Assembly: GCF_026340255.1 (NCBI RefSeq)
Contig: NZ_JAPEPJ010000001.1
Coordinates: forward strand, 4,743,501 to 4,807,500
Direction of reading: 5' to 3'
From: Streptomyces sp. NBC_01408
GTDB lineage: Bacteria; Actinomycetota; Actinomycetes; Streptomycetales; Streptomycetaceae
Length of the DNA: 64,000 nucleotides
Below are positions 26,188 through 34,518 of the stretch, in pieces. The notes beneath the pieces were generated by a model. It saw only the letters and a program-made list of their open reading frames with translations. It searched no databases and had not been told where the DNA came from. The translations under genes and the position numbers were made by a program. Each line of letters starts with the position of its first letter. The stretch's first letter is position 1.

Positions 26188-27357
26188 TCAGTTGCCCCTG
26201 CCGGGTTGTACGCGTTCCAGGGTTTTGGTGGCGGTGCAGCCCTGCTGGGTCATCTCACCGATGCAGCCCCAGCCTTGGGAGATGACGTGTCCGAAGTACT
26301 GGACGGGGTTCGGTGGCACCGCCTCCGTGGTGATGCCGGCCGCGACTGTCGGGATGCGCTGCTCGTGCTGCCCGGTGGTGTCCGTGTACGAGGCGTTGAT
26401 GTGCCACTTGCACGTCTGGTCGGTGACCACGGCCTGGACCCGCAGGGCCATGTTCGACTGGCCGTTGCCCAGGTCGATGGCGTTGTGGCGGAAGTACAGC
26501 TGGCCCTGGTCGTCACCCTCGTCGAGGACGTACGGCCCCTCCGGCTTGTCCGCCTGGCCGCCGCTCATGTCCCACAGCAGGCCCGGGCGGGTGTTGGACC
26601 CGGCCGGTGGCATGTCGATCACCGTCCGCGCGGTCGGTGCGGTGCACGCGTCCTTGACCGCGGTCATGCTGTTGATGGTGAGTCCGGCGCTGCGGTCGCT
26701 GTTCAGGTTCAGGTTGAACGTCTGCGCCATGATGCCCCGTGGCATTCGATGGCCGCCCGCCAAGGGCTTCTGAAGGAGCAGGGGATACTCGATGATGCGC
26801 CCGCCGAGGGGTTTCATGAACGCCCAGACTTCTTTCGGCTGCCCTCCGTTGAGGCTCGTGAGGGTGGCCTGCTCACCCGCGGTCAGCGGCCTGTCCAGGA
26901 CGATGGTGATCGGATCGCCCCCCTCTTGTTCGTAGTCGTGCGGGGTGATGGTGGAGACGAAGGCGGGTTGCTCGCGGTCGACGGCCTTCTCGGCTTTCTT
27001 CTCCGAGCGTGCCCGGTCGTTCGACGTGGCCTGGTCCAGGCCGAAGTTCGCGTAGTACGCGAACAGGATCCCTCCCACGATCACGGCAGCCGCGACGGCC
27101 ACGTACAGCGCCCGGTGCTTCGGTGCGAGCCCCCGGAACCCCGGCAGGCGGTCGTCGGCCAGCGCGTTCCATGCGGTCGGACCGGGCGGCGGTGCGGGCT
27201 CCTCCGAGCCGGCCGTCGGAGCCCCGTTGTGGATCCGGCCGGCCGGAGTGGCCGGGGCCGGCGCAGGGGTTCCTGCTGAGTGCTCCGGTGTGTCCGGGTC
27301 AGGAGGTGGCGGCGGTGGAGTGGGTGGAGTGGGTGGAATGGGTGGAGTCGTGGTCAT
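26188..27357 (-). CDS. Single-pass membrane protein of unknown function, Pro-rich N terminus
   Basis: A 389-residue protein I do not recognise. Residues 1-85 are cytoplasmic and very rich in proline. One hydrophobic segment follows at about 90-110 (YVAVAAAVIVGGILFAYYA), then an extracellular domain of 270 residues with a few cysteines, possibly disulfide-bonded (CTAPT, CKWH, WGCIGEMTQQGC). It lies between two exported propeller-protein genes on the same strand and probably works with them at the cell surface. Confidence 0.7.
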   Translation of the reverse strand: MTTTPPIPPTPPTPPPPPPDPDTPEHSAGTPAPAPATPAGRIHNGAPTAGSEEPAPPPGPTAWNALADDRLPGFRGLAPKHRALYVAVAAAVIVGGILFAYYANFGLDQATSNDRARSEKKAEKAVDREQPAFVSTITPHDYEQEGGDPITIVLDRPLTAGEQATLTSLNGGQPKEVWAFMKPLGGRIIEYPLLLQKPLAGGHRMPRGIMAQTFNLNLNSDRSAGLTINSMTAVKDACTAPTARTVIDMPPAGSNTRPGLLWDMSGGQADKPEGPYVLDEGDDQGQLYFRHNAIDLGNGQSNMALRVQAVVTDQTCKWHINASYTDTTGQHEQRIPTVAAGITTEAVPPNPVQYFGHVISQGWGCIGEMTQQGCTATKTLERVQPGRGN

Positions 27358-27424
27358 GGAGTCCCCCGGGATTCCGATGTGTTCGTATGAGCGTCTACGG
27401 CCGAACCGTCTCGGCCCCGTTTCC

Positions 27425-28597
27425 CTAGGTCCAGGCCGTGGGTGTCTCGGCCGGAGCGGCGTCGGTTGGAGTGGGCAGTGCCGGTCCCGCGCCGGTGGCC
27501 GCGTCCAGGGCGTACACGTTCCCGTCGTTGCTGCCGACGTACACGAGTCCGCCGGCGACGGTCGGGGGCGAGTGGACCTCGTCCCCGGTGGCGAACGCCC
27601 ACTTCTTGGTGCCGGTGGCGGCGTCGATGGCGTACACGTTCCTGTCGAGGCTGCCGGCGTACACCACCCCGCCCACCGCGGTCAGCGACGAGAAGACCGC
27701 GCCACGCGTCCGGAACCCCCACTTCTTGGTGCCGGTCGTGGCATCCAAGGCGTGTACGTACCTGCCCTCACCGATGTACACCGTCCCATCGACGACCGCG
27801 GCGGTTCCGCTGACCCATCCCCCGACGGGGGAGGCCCACTTCTGGCTGCCCGTCGCGGCGTCCAGCGCGTACAGGTTCTCGTCTCGGGCTCCGATGTACA
27901 CCACCCCGTCGACCACGGCGGGCGACGCGGCGACGTACTGCCCGGTTGGAAAGACCCACCTTCTGGAACCGGTGGCGGCGTCGAGGGCGTACACGTTCCC
28001 GTCGAAGCTGCTGATGTACACCACCCCGTCCGCGACCGCTGGAGAGGATGAGATCCACTTTCCGGTGGGGAAGACCCACTTCTTGGTGCAGGTAGCGGCG
28101 TCGAGGGCGTATACGTTCGCGTCGTGGCTGCCGAAGTACACGGTCCCGTCGGCGATCACAGGCGTCGAATGGACCCAGCTGCCGGTGGTGAAGGACCACC
28201 TCTTGAGCCCGGTGGCAGCGTCCACCGCGTACAGGTTCATGTCCCCGCTGCCGAAGTACACCGCTCCGTCGGCGACGGCGGTCGACGATCGAACCGCGTC
28301 GCCGGTGGCGAAGGCCCAGTGCGGGGCGCCGGTGCTCGCGTCCAGCGCGTACAGGCTCTTGTCGTGGCTGCCGATGTACACCACCCCGTCGGCGACCACC
28401 GGTGATGCTTGCACCCAGCTTCCGGTGGCGTGTCGCCACGTATGCGGTGGACGGGCCGTACCGGCGCTCCCGCTGCTGCGGGGACTGCTGCCGCCCCGCC
28501 CGCCGTCGCCCGCGCTGCACCCGGCGGTGGTGAGTGCGGCGCCCGCTCCGATGCCCAGCCTCAGTAATGTCCGGCGGCTGATGTGTCCCGGCTTCAC
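27425..28597 (-). CDS. PQQ-type beta-propeller lipoprotein
   Basis: A 390-residue protein. The N terminus has a Tat-type lipoprotein signal: SRRTLLRLGIG and a lipobox ending in Cys26 (TTAGC). Eight consecutive repeats of about 40 residues follow, each with a W..xTG..V..SP.VADG.VY.GS.D.N.YALDAATG pattern, so it should form a closed eight-bladed propeller. The DNA repeats every 120 bases. The start is GTG. It is likely a surface ligand-binding or scaffold protein; true PQQ enzyme residues were not identified, so no catalytic role is claimed. Confidence 0.83.
   Translation of the reverse strand: MKPGHISRRTLLRLGIGAGAALTTAGCSAGDGGRGGSSPRSSGSAGTARPPHTWRHATGSWVQASPVVADGVVYIGSHDKSLYALDASTGAPHWAFATGDAVRSSTAVADGAVYFGSGDMNLYAVDAATGLKRWSFTTGSWVHSTPVIADGTVYFGSHDANVYALDAATCTKKWVFPTGKWISSSPAVADGVVYISSFDGNVYALDAATGSRRWVFPTGQYVAASPAVVDGVVYIGARDENLYALDAATGSQKWASPVGGWVSGTAAVVDGTVYIGEGRYVHALDATTGTKKWGFRTRGAVFSSLTAVGGVVYAGSLDRNVYAIDAATGTKKWAFATGDEVHSPPTVAGGLVYVGSNDGNVYALDAATGAGPALPTPTDAAPAETPTAWT
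27440..28450 (-). repeat. Eight in-frame 120-base repeats encoding propeller blades
   Basis: Blocks resembling GGCGTACACGTTCCCGTCG and GTACACCACCCCGTCG recur every 120 bases inside the propeller gene. They reflect the 40-residue protein repeat and are similar enough in DNA to allow recombination between blades. Confidence 0.75.
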
Positions 28598-28891
28598 CTG
28601 GCTGCCCCCCGACGCGTCCCGTCCACCGGCCGGTCCTCCGCAGCCTCGTCGGCGAAGCCGCGGCGACTGCGTCCGGGGTGCTGGTCAGGCAGGTGCACCG
28701 CCCTCGTGATCGCACCCATTGGCACGCGGCGGCTCTGCATCACAGGCGTACTCGTCTCCGGCACGAAGCCAGTGTGAGGCCCCACTTGGCAAACTGAAAG
28801 TCTTTCTAGAAAGAATTCTAAAAAAGTGTTCTAAGCTGTGCACGACGAGGACAGAGAGATCTGCCGATACGAGACCAAGGACGACTGCTCG
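28598..28891. promoter_or_regulatory. Divergent region with A/T-rich TetR-type operator
   Basis: A 294-base gap between the propeller lipoprotein and TetR genes. Most is ordinary GC-rich sequence, but 28796-28836 is strikingly A/T-rich and holds the palindrome CTTTCTAGAAAG at 28802-28813 and three TTCTAR copies starting at 28804, 28816 and 28829. This is a likely promoter and operator for the TetR gene. Confidence 0.6.
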
Positions 28892-29482
28892 ATGAGCCCG
28901 AAGCAACAACGCGGCGAAGCCACCGTCGAACAGGTCCTGGACGCAGCGCTCCGCCTGTACGCCTCGTCGGGCGAATCCGGGCTCACCCTCGGCGCCATCA
29001 CCAAAGCCAGCGGGGTCAGTTCCGGCAGCATCTACCACCACTTCGGCAGTCTCGACGGCGTGGTCGCCGCGCTCGCGCAGCGTTCGTTGGAACAACTCCT
29101 GAAGACACTGGTGACAGCGTTGGTCCAGGCAGTCGACGCCCGCTCCGGTATTCATGCCGTGGTCCTGGCCTACTTGGACTTCGCGCAAGCCCATCCGGAC
29201 GCAGCCCGCCTCATGCACTCCGTCACCGCGGACCGTGAGGGCATGGCCCACGCGCGGGAGATCCGTGATTCCCAGGAGGCTCGGCTGACACCGATCGCCC
29301 TCTGGATCCACGCGCACCAGGAATCCGGCGAACTCGCCGAACTCTCCACCCCCGTGATCGAATCCCTCGTCCTGGGGCCGGTCGTCGGTGTCGTCCGCCG
29401 CTGGCTCACCGTAGGGGACCTGGAGCTGGAGGAAGCCGCCGGCGCGCTGCCCGAGCACATCTGGCGGTCGGTCCGCCGTTAG
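28892..29482 (+). CDS. TetR/AcrR-family regulator
   Basis: A 196-residue repressor with an N-terminal helix-turn-helix (TLGAITKASGVSSGSIYHHF) at residues 36-55 and a helical effector domain (residues 70-190). The ATG at MSPKQQRGEATVEQ is preferred; an in-frame upstream GTG would start inside the operator region. The A/T-rich palindromic block 60-90 bases upstream is the probable autoregulatory site. Its effector and other targets are unknown; the divergent three-gene surface-protein set is a candidate. Confidence 0.85.
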   Translation: MSPKQQRGEATVEQVLDAALRLYASSGESGLTLGAITKASGVSSGSIYHHFGSLDGVVAALAQRSLEQLLKTLVTALVQAVDARSGIHAVVLAYLDFAQAHPDAARLMHSVTADREGMAHAREIRDSQEARLTPIALWIHAHQESGELAELSTPVIESLVLGPVVGVVRRWLTVGDLELEEAAGALPEHIWRSVRR

Positions 29483-29541
29483 GGCGGCGGACCGAAGTCC
29501 GGCCGGGGTGTCGATCGCCCCGGGTCGGGTCCCCGCGGCGG

Positions 29542-31383
29542 TTAGTCCGAGGACCTGCTCCAGCCGTCGGCCTGGATGCGGGCGGCGTCGGCCGGGCGGT
29601 CCTCCGCGAAGAGCAGGGCCACCGGCTCCGCCACGCGTACGACGTCCACGTAGACCCCGCGGCCCACGTAGCGGCCGGTCGCGGTGTGCCGGAAGCGCAG
29701 CCGCACCTCGCGGCCCGCCCAGGTGGCGGTGAGCGGGGCTTCGAGGCGGTGCCAGATGCGGCCGGACCAGCCTCCGGCCTTGCCCAGCGGCCACTCCTCG
29801 GGGGCCCCGCCGGTGGACCGTACCGTGCGGAACGGCAGCGGCTCCCAGCTCTCGCCGTCGGCGGAGACCTCCAGGTGGAAGGCCCCCTCGCCCGGAACGG
29901 TGTCCCACCACACCGCGCACCGCAGCCGGGCGGCGCCGGTGGCCGGGGTCACCGGCGGCAGGGTGATGGTGCCCGAGCCGCCGGGCGTCATCCCGGAGAA
30001 CCAGGCCGGGCCGCCGTGCCGGGTGCGGACCGGGACGGCGCGGGCGAAGCGGTTGCCCACGGCGACCCGCGGGGCGCTGCCGGCCCGCCAGGTGCGCACG
30101 GGGTGGACGGAGTTGCCGAGCAGGACGAGGAAGGAGTCCGTGGAGGGGTCGAGGACCAGGGAGGTCCCGGTGAAACCGGTGTGGCCGGCGGAGTGCGGGG
30201 TGGCCATGGCGCCCATGTACCAGTGCTGGTAGAGCTCGAAGCCGAGACCGTGGTCGTCACCGGGGAAGGAGGTGTTGTAGTCGGTGAAGAGCAGTTCCAC
30301 GGAGGCGGGGCGCAGGATGCGCCTGCCCGCGTAGGCCCCGCCGTCGAGCAGGGTGCGGGCGAGGACGGCCAGGTCCCAGGCGGTGCCGAAGATCCCGGCG
30401 TGGCCCGCGACGCCGCCCAGCGCATACGCGTTCTCGTCGTGGACCTCTCCCCACACCAGCCCGCGGTCCAGGCCGGACCAGGGCGGGCGCTGCACCTCGG
30501 TGGCGGCGGTGACGCGGCGCCAGGAGAGCGGCGGGTTGAAACGAGTGCGGTGCATCCCGAGCGGAGCGGTGATCTCGTCGTGGAGCAGGACATCCAAAGT
30601 GCGGCCGGTGATCTGTTCCAAGAGCAGTTGCAGCGTGATGAGGTTGAGGTCGGAGTAGCGGTACACCGTCCCCGGGGTCTCCTGAGGCCGCACCGACCAC
30701 AGCAGCCTCAGCCGGCCCTCCCGGGTGGACTCCTTGTAGAAGGGCGCCCAGGAGCGCAGCCCCGAGGTGTGCGTGAGCAGCTGACGGACCGTGATGACCT
30801 CCTTCCCGCCGCCCGTGAACTCCGGCAGGTAGCGGCGCACCGGGGCCTCCAGCTCCAGCCGCCCCCGTTCCATCTGCTGCACGGCCAGGACGGAGGTGAA
30901 CAGCTTCGTCAGCGAGGCCAGGTCGAAGACGGTGTCCTCGGCCATCGAGATCCGCTCGGCGGCCGGGAACTCCCGGACCCGGTCGGTCCGGCCGTCGTAG
31001 TCCGCGTACCGGACGGCGTCGCCCATCGCGCGGTGCAGGGCGACGGTGCGGCCGCGGCCGGCGAGGACCACGGCCCCGGCGTAGTGGGGGTGTTCGGGTG
31101 ACGGGCCCAGGAACCGCCGTGCCTCGTCCGCCGCTTCCTCGAGGTGCCGCTCCAGCAGTCCGGCCTGGCGCGCGGATCCGTACCGCAGCCGTAGCCCCTG
31201 GAGTGCGCGCCGCTCGGCCGGGCTGCCCGCCGCCCCCGCGGCGCCGGGCAGCGCGGCGTGCAGGACGAGCACCCCGCCGAGGGCCAGCAGCCGGGCCCCC
31301 AGCCGCCGCCGGCTCAGCCCATGTCCACTCGTGGCGGCCACTTCTCCGCTCTCCGTCGCGCCGGCCCCCGTGCCTGCTGCCAT
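29542..31383 (-). CDS. Secreted serine beta-lactamase-family hydrolase with C-terminal beta-domain
   Basis: A 613-residue protein. An N-terminal Tat-like signal (LSRRRLGARLLALGG, ending AAGAAG) directs export. Ser157 and Lys160 in DLASLTKLF are the SxxK pair, YSDLN provides the second motif and HTGFTGTS the third. This is a class C beta-lactamase/DD-peptidase-like esterase fold of about 380 residues. About 170 further residues look like a beta-sandwich accessory domain (FHLEVSADGESWEPLPF). It is longer than most relatives. A true beta-lactamase role is not shown; cell-wall or ester hydrolysis is more likely. Confidence 0.82.
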   Translation of the reverse strand: MAAGTGAGATESGEVAATSGHGLSRRRLGARLLALGGVLVLHAALPGAAGAAGSPAERRALQGLRLRYGSARQAGLLERHLEEAADEARRFLGPSPEHPHYAGAVVLAGRGRTVALHRAMGDAVRYADYDGRTDRVREFPAAERISMAEDTVFDLASLTKLFTSVLAVQQMERGRLELEAPVRRYLPEFTGGGKEVITVRQLLTHTSGLRSWAPFYKESTREGRLRLLWSVRPQETPGTVYRYSDLNLITLQLLLEQITGRTLDVLLHDEITAPLGMHRTRFNPPLSWRRVTAATEVQRPPWSGLDRGLVWGEVHDENAYALGGVAGHAGIFGTAWDLAVLARTLLDGGAYAGRRILRPASVELLFTDYNTSFPGDDHGLGFELYQHWYMGAMATPHSAGHTGFTGTSLVLDPSTDSFLVLLGNSVHPVRTWRAGSAPRVAVGNRFARAVPVRTRHGGPAWFSGMTPGGSGTITLPPVTPATGAARLRCAVWWDTVPGEGAFHLEVSADGESWEPLPFRTVRSTGGAPEEWPLGKAGGWSGRIWHRLEAPLTATWAGREVRLRFRHTATGRYVGRGVYVDVVRVAEPVALLFAEDRPADAARIQADGWSRSSD

Positions 31384-31412
31384 GTGCGGTCCTCCCGTTC
31401 CTGTCCGAGTCG

Positions 31413-31547
31413 GCCTGCGGCGCCGTTTCCCGGGGCTCCGCCCCAGACCCCGCGCCTCAAACGCCGGCGGGGCCGGATTTGCCTGCGGCGCCGTTTCGCG
31501 GGGCTCCGCCCTGGACCCCGCGCTCAAACGCCGACGGGGCCGGGATG
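31413..31547. repeat. Tandem pair of Streptomyces GC-rich intergenic repeats
   Basis: Two copies of about 68 bases (31413-31480 and 31481-31547). Each reads GCGCCGTTTC, GGGGCTCCGCCC, GACCCCGCG, CTCAAACGCCG then CGGGGCCGG. Related copies occur at 44623-44786. The pieces can fold as GC hairpins. Such elements are scattered widely in Streptomyces intergenic regions, here in the leader of the hydrolase gene. Confidence 0.8.
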
Positions 31548-31653
31548 TGTTCGCGGCCCCGGTTTCAGTGCCACAGGCGCCGGCTGCGCCGCACGCTAGT
31601 GGGTATCTGCCCGCCCCGAGGCGGGCCCCGCACCGATCGGCCCGTTAAAGAAT

Positions 31654-31668
31654 CTGACACTGCATCAG
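31654..31668. promoter_or_regulatory. Operator-like inverted repeat CTGA-N7-TCAG, copy 1
   Basis: CTGACACTGCATCAG followed by AAAA. It lies 45 bases before the flavin oxidoreductase start. The same arrangement, CTGA-N7-TCAGAAAA, recurs at 43669-43683 upstream of the fadD19-like and echA19-like genes, suggesting one regulator for both loci. Confidence 0.55.
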
Positions 31669-31712
31669 AAAATCTCTTCCCTCGGATGCCGGGCTGCGGC
31701 ATCCTGCGGCCC

Positions 31713-32819
31713 ATGGAGACGGAGCTGAGCAAGAAACTGGGAGTCGAGCACGCCATCTTCGGCTTCACACCCTTCCCCGCGGTCGCCGCCGCGATCACCC
31801 GCGCGGGCGGCTTCGGCGTACTCGGCGCGGTCCGCTACACTGCCCCCGACGACCTGAAGCGCGACCTCGACTGGATGCAGGAGCACACCGACGGCAAGCC
31901 CTACGGACTCGACGTCGTCATGCCCGCCAAGAAGGCCGTCGACGGCATCAGCGAGGCCGACATCGAGGCCATGATCCCGGCCGGGCACCGCGATTTCGTC
32001 CGCGACACCCTCGCCAAACACCACGTGCCCGAACTCGCCGAGGGCGAGGCATCCGGCTGGCGGATCACGGGCTGGATGGAACAGGTCGCCCGCAACCAAC
32101 TGGACGTCGCCTTCGACTACCCCATCAAACTCCTGGCGAACGCCCTCGGTTCCCCGCCCGCCGATGTCATCCGGCGCGCCCACGACCACGACGTCCTCGT
32201 CGCCGCCCTCGCCGGCAGCGCCAAGCACGCCCGCCGCCACGCCGAAGCCGGCATCGACATCGTCGTCGCCCAGGGCTACGAGGCCGGCGGCCACACCGGC
32301 GACATCGCCACCATGGTCCTCGTCCCCGAGATCGTCGAGGCCGTCGCCCCCCTCCCGGTCCTCGCCGCGGGCGGTATCGGCAGCGGCGAGCAGATCGCCG
32401 CCGGACTCGCCCTCGGCGCCCAGGGCGCCTGGCTCGGATCCCTGTGGCTCACCACCACCGAGGCCGACCTCCACTCCCGCGCCCTGACCGAGAAACTGCT
32501 CGCCGCGGGCTCCGGCGACACCGTCCGCTCCCGCGCCCTCACCGGCAAGCCCGCCCGCCAGCTGCGCACCGAGTGGACCGACGCCTGGGACGACCCGGAG
32601 GGCCCCGGGGCGCTCCCCATGCCGCTCCAGGGGCTCCTCGTCGCCGAGGCCGTCTCCCGGATCCAGAAGTACGAGGTCCAGCCGCTGCTCGGCACTCCCG
32701 TCGGCCAGATCGTCGGCCGGATGAACACCGAACGCTCCGTCCAGGCCGTCTTCGACGACCTGACCCGCGGGTTCGAGAAGGCCGTCGACCGCATCAACCG
32801 CATCGCCGGACGAGCCTGA
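31713..32819 (+). CDS. Nitronate monooxygenase-family flavin oxidoreductase
   Basis: A 368-residue FMN-dependent TIM-barrel protein of the 2-nitropropane dioxygenase family. Phosphate- and flavin-binding segments are RAGGFGVLGAVRYT, QGYEAGGHTGDIATM, VLAAGGIGSGEQIAAGLALG and WLGSLWL. Some relatives act in steroid or acyl-CoA pathways as reductases, but this one does not closely resemble IpdC as I recall it. It is followed after 12 bases by an acyl-CoA synthetase gene, so it probably reduces or oxidises an unsaturated acyl-CoA or related compound. Confidence 0.83.
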   Translation: METELSKKLGVEHAIFGFTPFPAVAAAITRAGGFGVLGAVRYTAPDDLKRDLDWMQEHTDGKPYGLDVVMPAKKAVDGISEADIEAMIPAGHRDFVRDTLAKHHVPELAEGEASGWRITGWMEQVARNQLDVAFDYPIKLLANALGSPPADVIRRAHDHDVLVAALAGSAKHARRHAEAGIDIVVAQGYEAGGHTGDIATMVLVPEIVEAVAPLPVLAAGGIGSGEQIAAGLALGAQGAWLGSLWLTTTEADLHSRALTEKLLAAGSGDTVRSRALTGKPARQLRTEWTDAWDDPEGPGALPMPLQGLLVAEAVSRIQKYEVQPLLGTPVGQIVGRMNTERSVQAVFDDLTRGFEKAVDRINRIAGRA

Positions 32820-32831
32820 GGAGGCCGGGAG

Positions 32832-34400
32832 ATGACCGACAACACCCCGCAGCAGCAGCCGCCCAACGGGTTCTGGGCCCAGGCGGTCGCCGACCCGGCC
32901 CGCACCGTCCTGATCACCGCCGAAGGCGAGGAGTGGAGCGCGGGACGGCTGCACGCCGACGTCAACCGGCTCGTCCACGGACTGCGCGCCGCGGGCCTGC
33001 GGCGCGGCGACGTCTTCGCCGTGGTCCTCCCCAACGGCGTCGAGTTCCTCACCGCCTACCTCGCCGCCTCCCAGGCCGGCTTCTACCTCGTCCCCGTCAA
33101 CCACCACCTCGTCGGCCCCGAGATCGCCTGGATCGTCTCCGACTCCGGCGCCAAGGTCCTGATCGCCCACGAGCGCTTCGCCGAGGCCGCCACCGCCGCG
33201 GCCGACGAGGCGGCCCTGCCCGCGAGCCACCGCTACGCCGTCGGAGCGGTCCCGGGCTTCCGCTCGTACGGGGAACTCCTCCAGGGGCAGCCCGGGACGG
33301 TCCCCGAGGAGCGCACCCTCGGCTGGGTCATGAACTACACCTCCGGCACCACCGGCCGCCCCCGCGGCATCCGCCGCCCGCTGCCCGGCAAGCTCCCGGA
33401 GGAGACGTACCTCGGCGGCTTCCTCGGGATCTTCGGCATCCGCCCCTTCGACGGCAACGTCCACCTGGTCTGCTCGCCGCTCTACCACACGGCCGTGCTC
33501 CAGTTCGCGGGCGCTGCCCTGCACATCGGGCACCCCCTGGTCCTGATGGACAAGTGGAGCCCGCAGGAGATGCTGCGCCTGATCGACGAACACGCCTGCA
33601 CGCACACGCACATGGTCCCGACGCAGTTCCACCGGCTGCTCGCGCTCCCGCAGGAGGTGAAGGACGCCTACGACGTCTCCTCCATGCGGCACGCCATCCA
33701 CGGCGCCGCGCCCTGCCCCGACCACGTCAAACGGGCGATGATCGACTGGTGGGGGCGGTGCGTGGAGGAGTACTACGCGGCGAGCGAGGGCGGCGGAGCC
33801 TTCGCGACCGCCGAGGACTGGCTGAAGAAGCCGGGAACCGTCGGCAGGGCCTGGCCCATCAGCGAGCTGGCCGTCTTCGACGACGACGGCAACCGGCTGC
33901 CGCCGGGCGAACTCGGCACGGTCTACCTGAAGATGAACACCGGCGGGTTCAGCTACCACAAGGACGAGGGCAAGACGAAGAAGAACCGCATCGGCGACTT
34001 CTTCACCGTCGGCGACCTGGGGCTGATCGACGAGGAGGGGTACCTCTTCCTCCGCGACCGCAAGATCGACATGATCATCTCGGGCGGGGTGAACATCTAC
34101 CCGGCCGAGATCGAGTCGGCCCTGCTCACCCACCCGGCCGTCGCCGACGCCGCCGCCTTCGGCATCCCGCACGCCTCCTGGGGCGAGGAGGTCAAGGCGG
34201 TCATCGAACCGGCCGAGGGATTCGCGGCGGGCGACGCGCTGGCCGCCGAGATCCTGCACCACTGCGAGCGCCAACTGGCCGGGTACAAGCGGCCCAAGAC
34301 GGTCGACTTCATCGAGACGATGCCGCGCGACCCCAACGGCAAGCTGTACAAGCGGCGGCTGCGCGACCCCTACTGGGAGGGCCACGAGCGCGCGTTGTGA
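32832..34400 (+). CDS. Acyl-CoA synthetase (FadD4-like, AMP-binding)
   Basis: A 522-residue adenylate-forming enzyme. The P-loop motif is MNYTSGTTGRPRGIRR; the A5 motif is EEYYAASEGGG; the A7/A8 region has GDLGLIDEEGYLFLRDRKID; the catalytic lysine lies in DPNGKLYKRRL. It resembles mycobacterial FadD4-type synthetases and activates a carboxylic acid to its CoA thioester. It forms an operon with the flavin oxidoreductase gene, and both would be under the CTGA-N7-TCAG element. Confidence 0.88.
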   Translation: MTDNTPQQQPPNGFWAQAVADPARTVLITAEGEEWSAGRLHADVNRLVHGLRAAGLRRGDVFAVVLPNGVEFLTAYLAASQAGFYLVPVNHHLVGPEIAWIVSDSGAKVLIAHERFAEAATAAADEAALPASHRYAVGAVPGFRSYGELLQGQPGTVPEERTLGWVMNYTSGTTGRPRGIRRPLPGKLPEETYLGGFLGIFGIRPFDGNVHLVCSPLYHTAVLQFAGAALHIGHPLVLMDKWSPQEMLRLIDEHACTHTHMVPTQFHRLLALPQEVKDAYDVSSMRHAIHGAAPCPDHVKRAMIDWWGRCVEEYYAASEGGGAFATAEDWLKKPGTVGRAWPISELAVFDDDGNRLPPGELGTVYLKMNTGGFSYHKDEGKTKKNRIGDFFTVGDLGLIDEEGYLFLRDRKIDMIISGGVNIYPAEIESALLTHPAVADAAAFGIPHASWGEEVKAVIEPAEGFAAGDALAAEILHHCERQLAGYKRPKTVDFIETMPRDPNGKLYKRRLRDPYWEGHERAL

Positions 34401-34518
34401 CGGGGCGGCCGTACGTCCGGGCCCGGGCGCGGACGCCCGGGCCGGGACCTGCGGCGCCCCCGGGCCGGGACCTGCGGACGCCCGGGCCGGGACGCCGTTC
34501 GTCCGGTCCGCGCCGGGG
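34401..34518. repeat. Short GC-rich tandem repeat between convergent genes
   Basis: About three imperfect copies of CCCGGGCCGGGACCTGCGG at 34435-34495. The CCCGGG cores can pair with each other and may form a terminator for the convergent acyl-CoA synthetase and secreted-protein genes. Confidence 0.5.

Larger units (their letters stand above)
31384..31712. other. Divergent intergenic region with tandem repeats and an operator-like element
   Basis: 329 bases between the hydrolase and flavin oxidoreductase genes. The half next to the hydrolase holds two tandem copies of a GC-rich Streptomyces intergenic repeat (31413-31547). The half next to the oxidoreductase is more A/T-rich and holds the inverted repeat at 31654-31668. 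No gene is supported. Confidence 0.7.

Noticed and set aside
27440..28450. Possible CRISPR or satellite array
   Set aside because: The 120-base period is in-frame and encodes propeller blades; there are no short palindromic repeats with unique spacers.
31713..32819. Assignment as IpdC, a steroid-ring degradation enzyme
   Set aside because: The N terminus and barrel segments do not fit the IpdC sequence I recall; the general nitronate monooxygenase family is the safer call.
31665..34385. Long minus-strand frame of 906 codons opposite the flavin oxidoreductase and acyl-CoA synthetase
   Set aside because: It is a typical GC-rich shadow; the plus-strand genes have clear family motifs and the minus frame is low-complexity Gly/Val/Asp without motifs.
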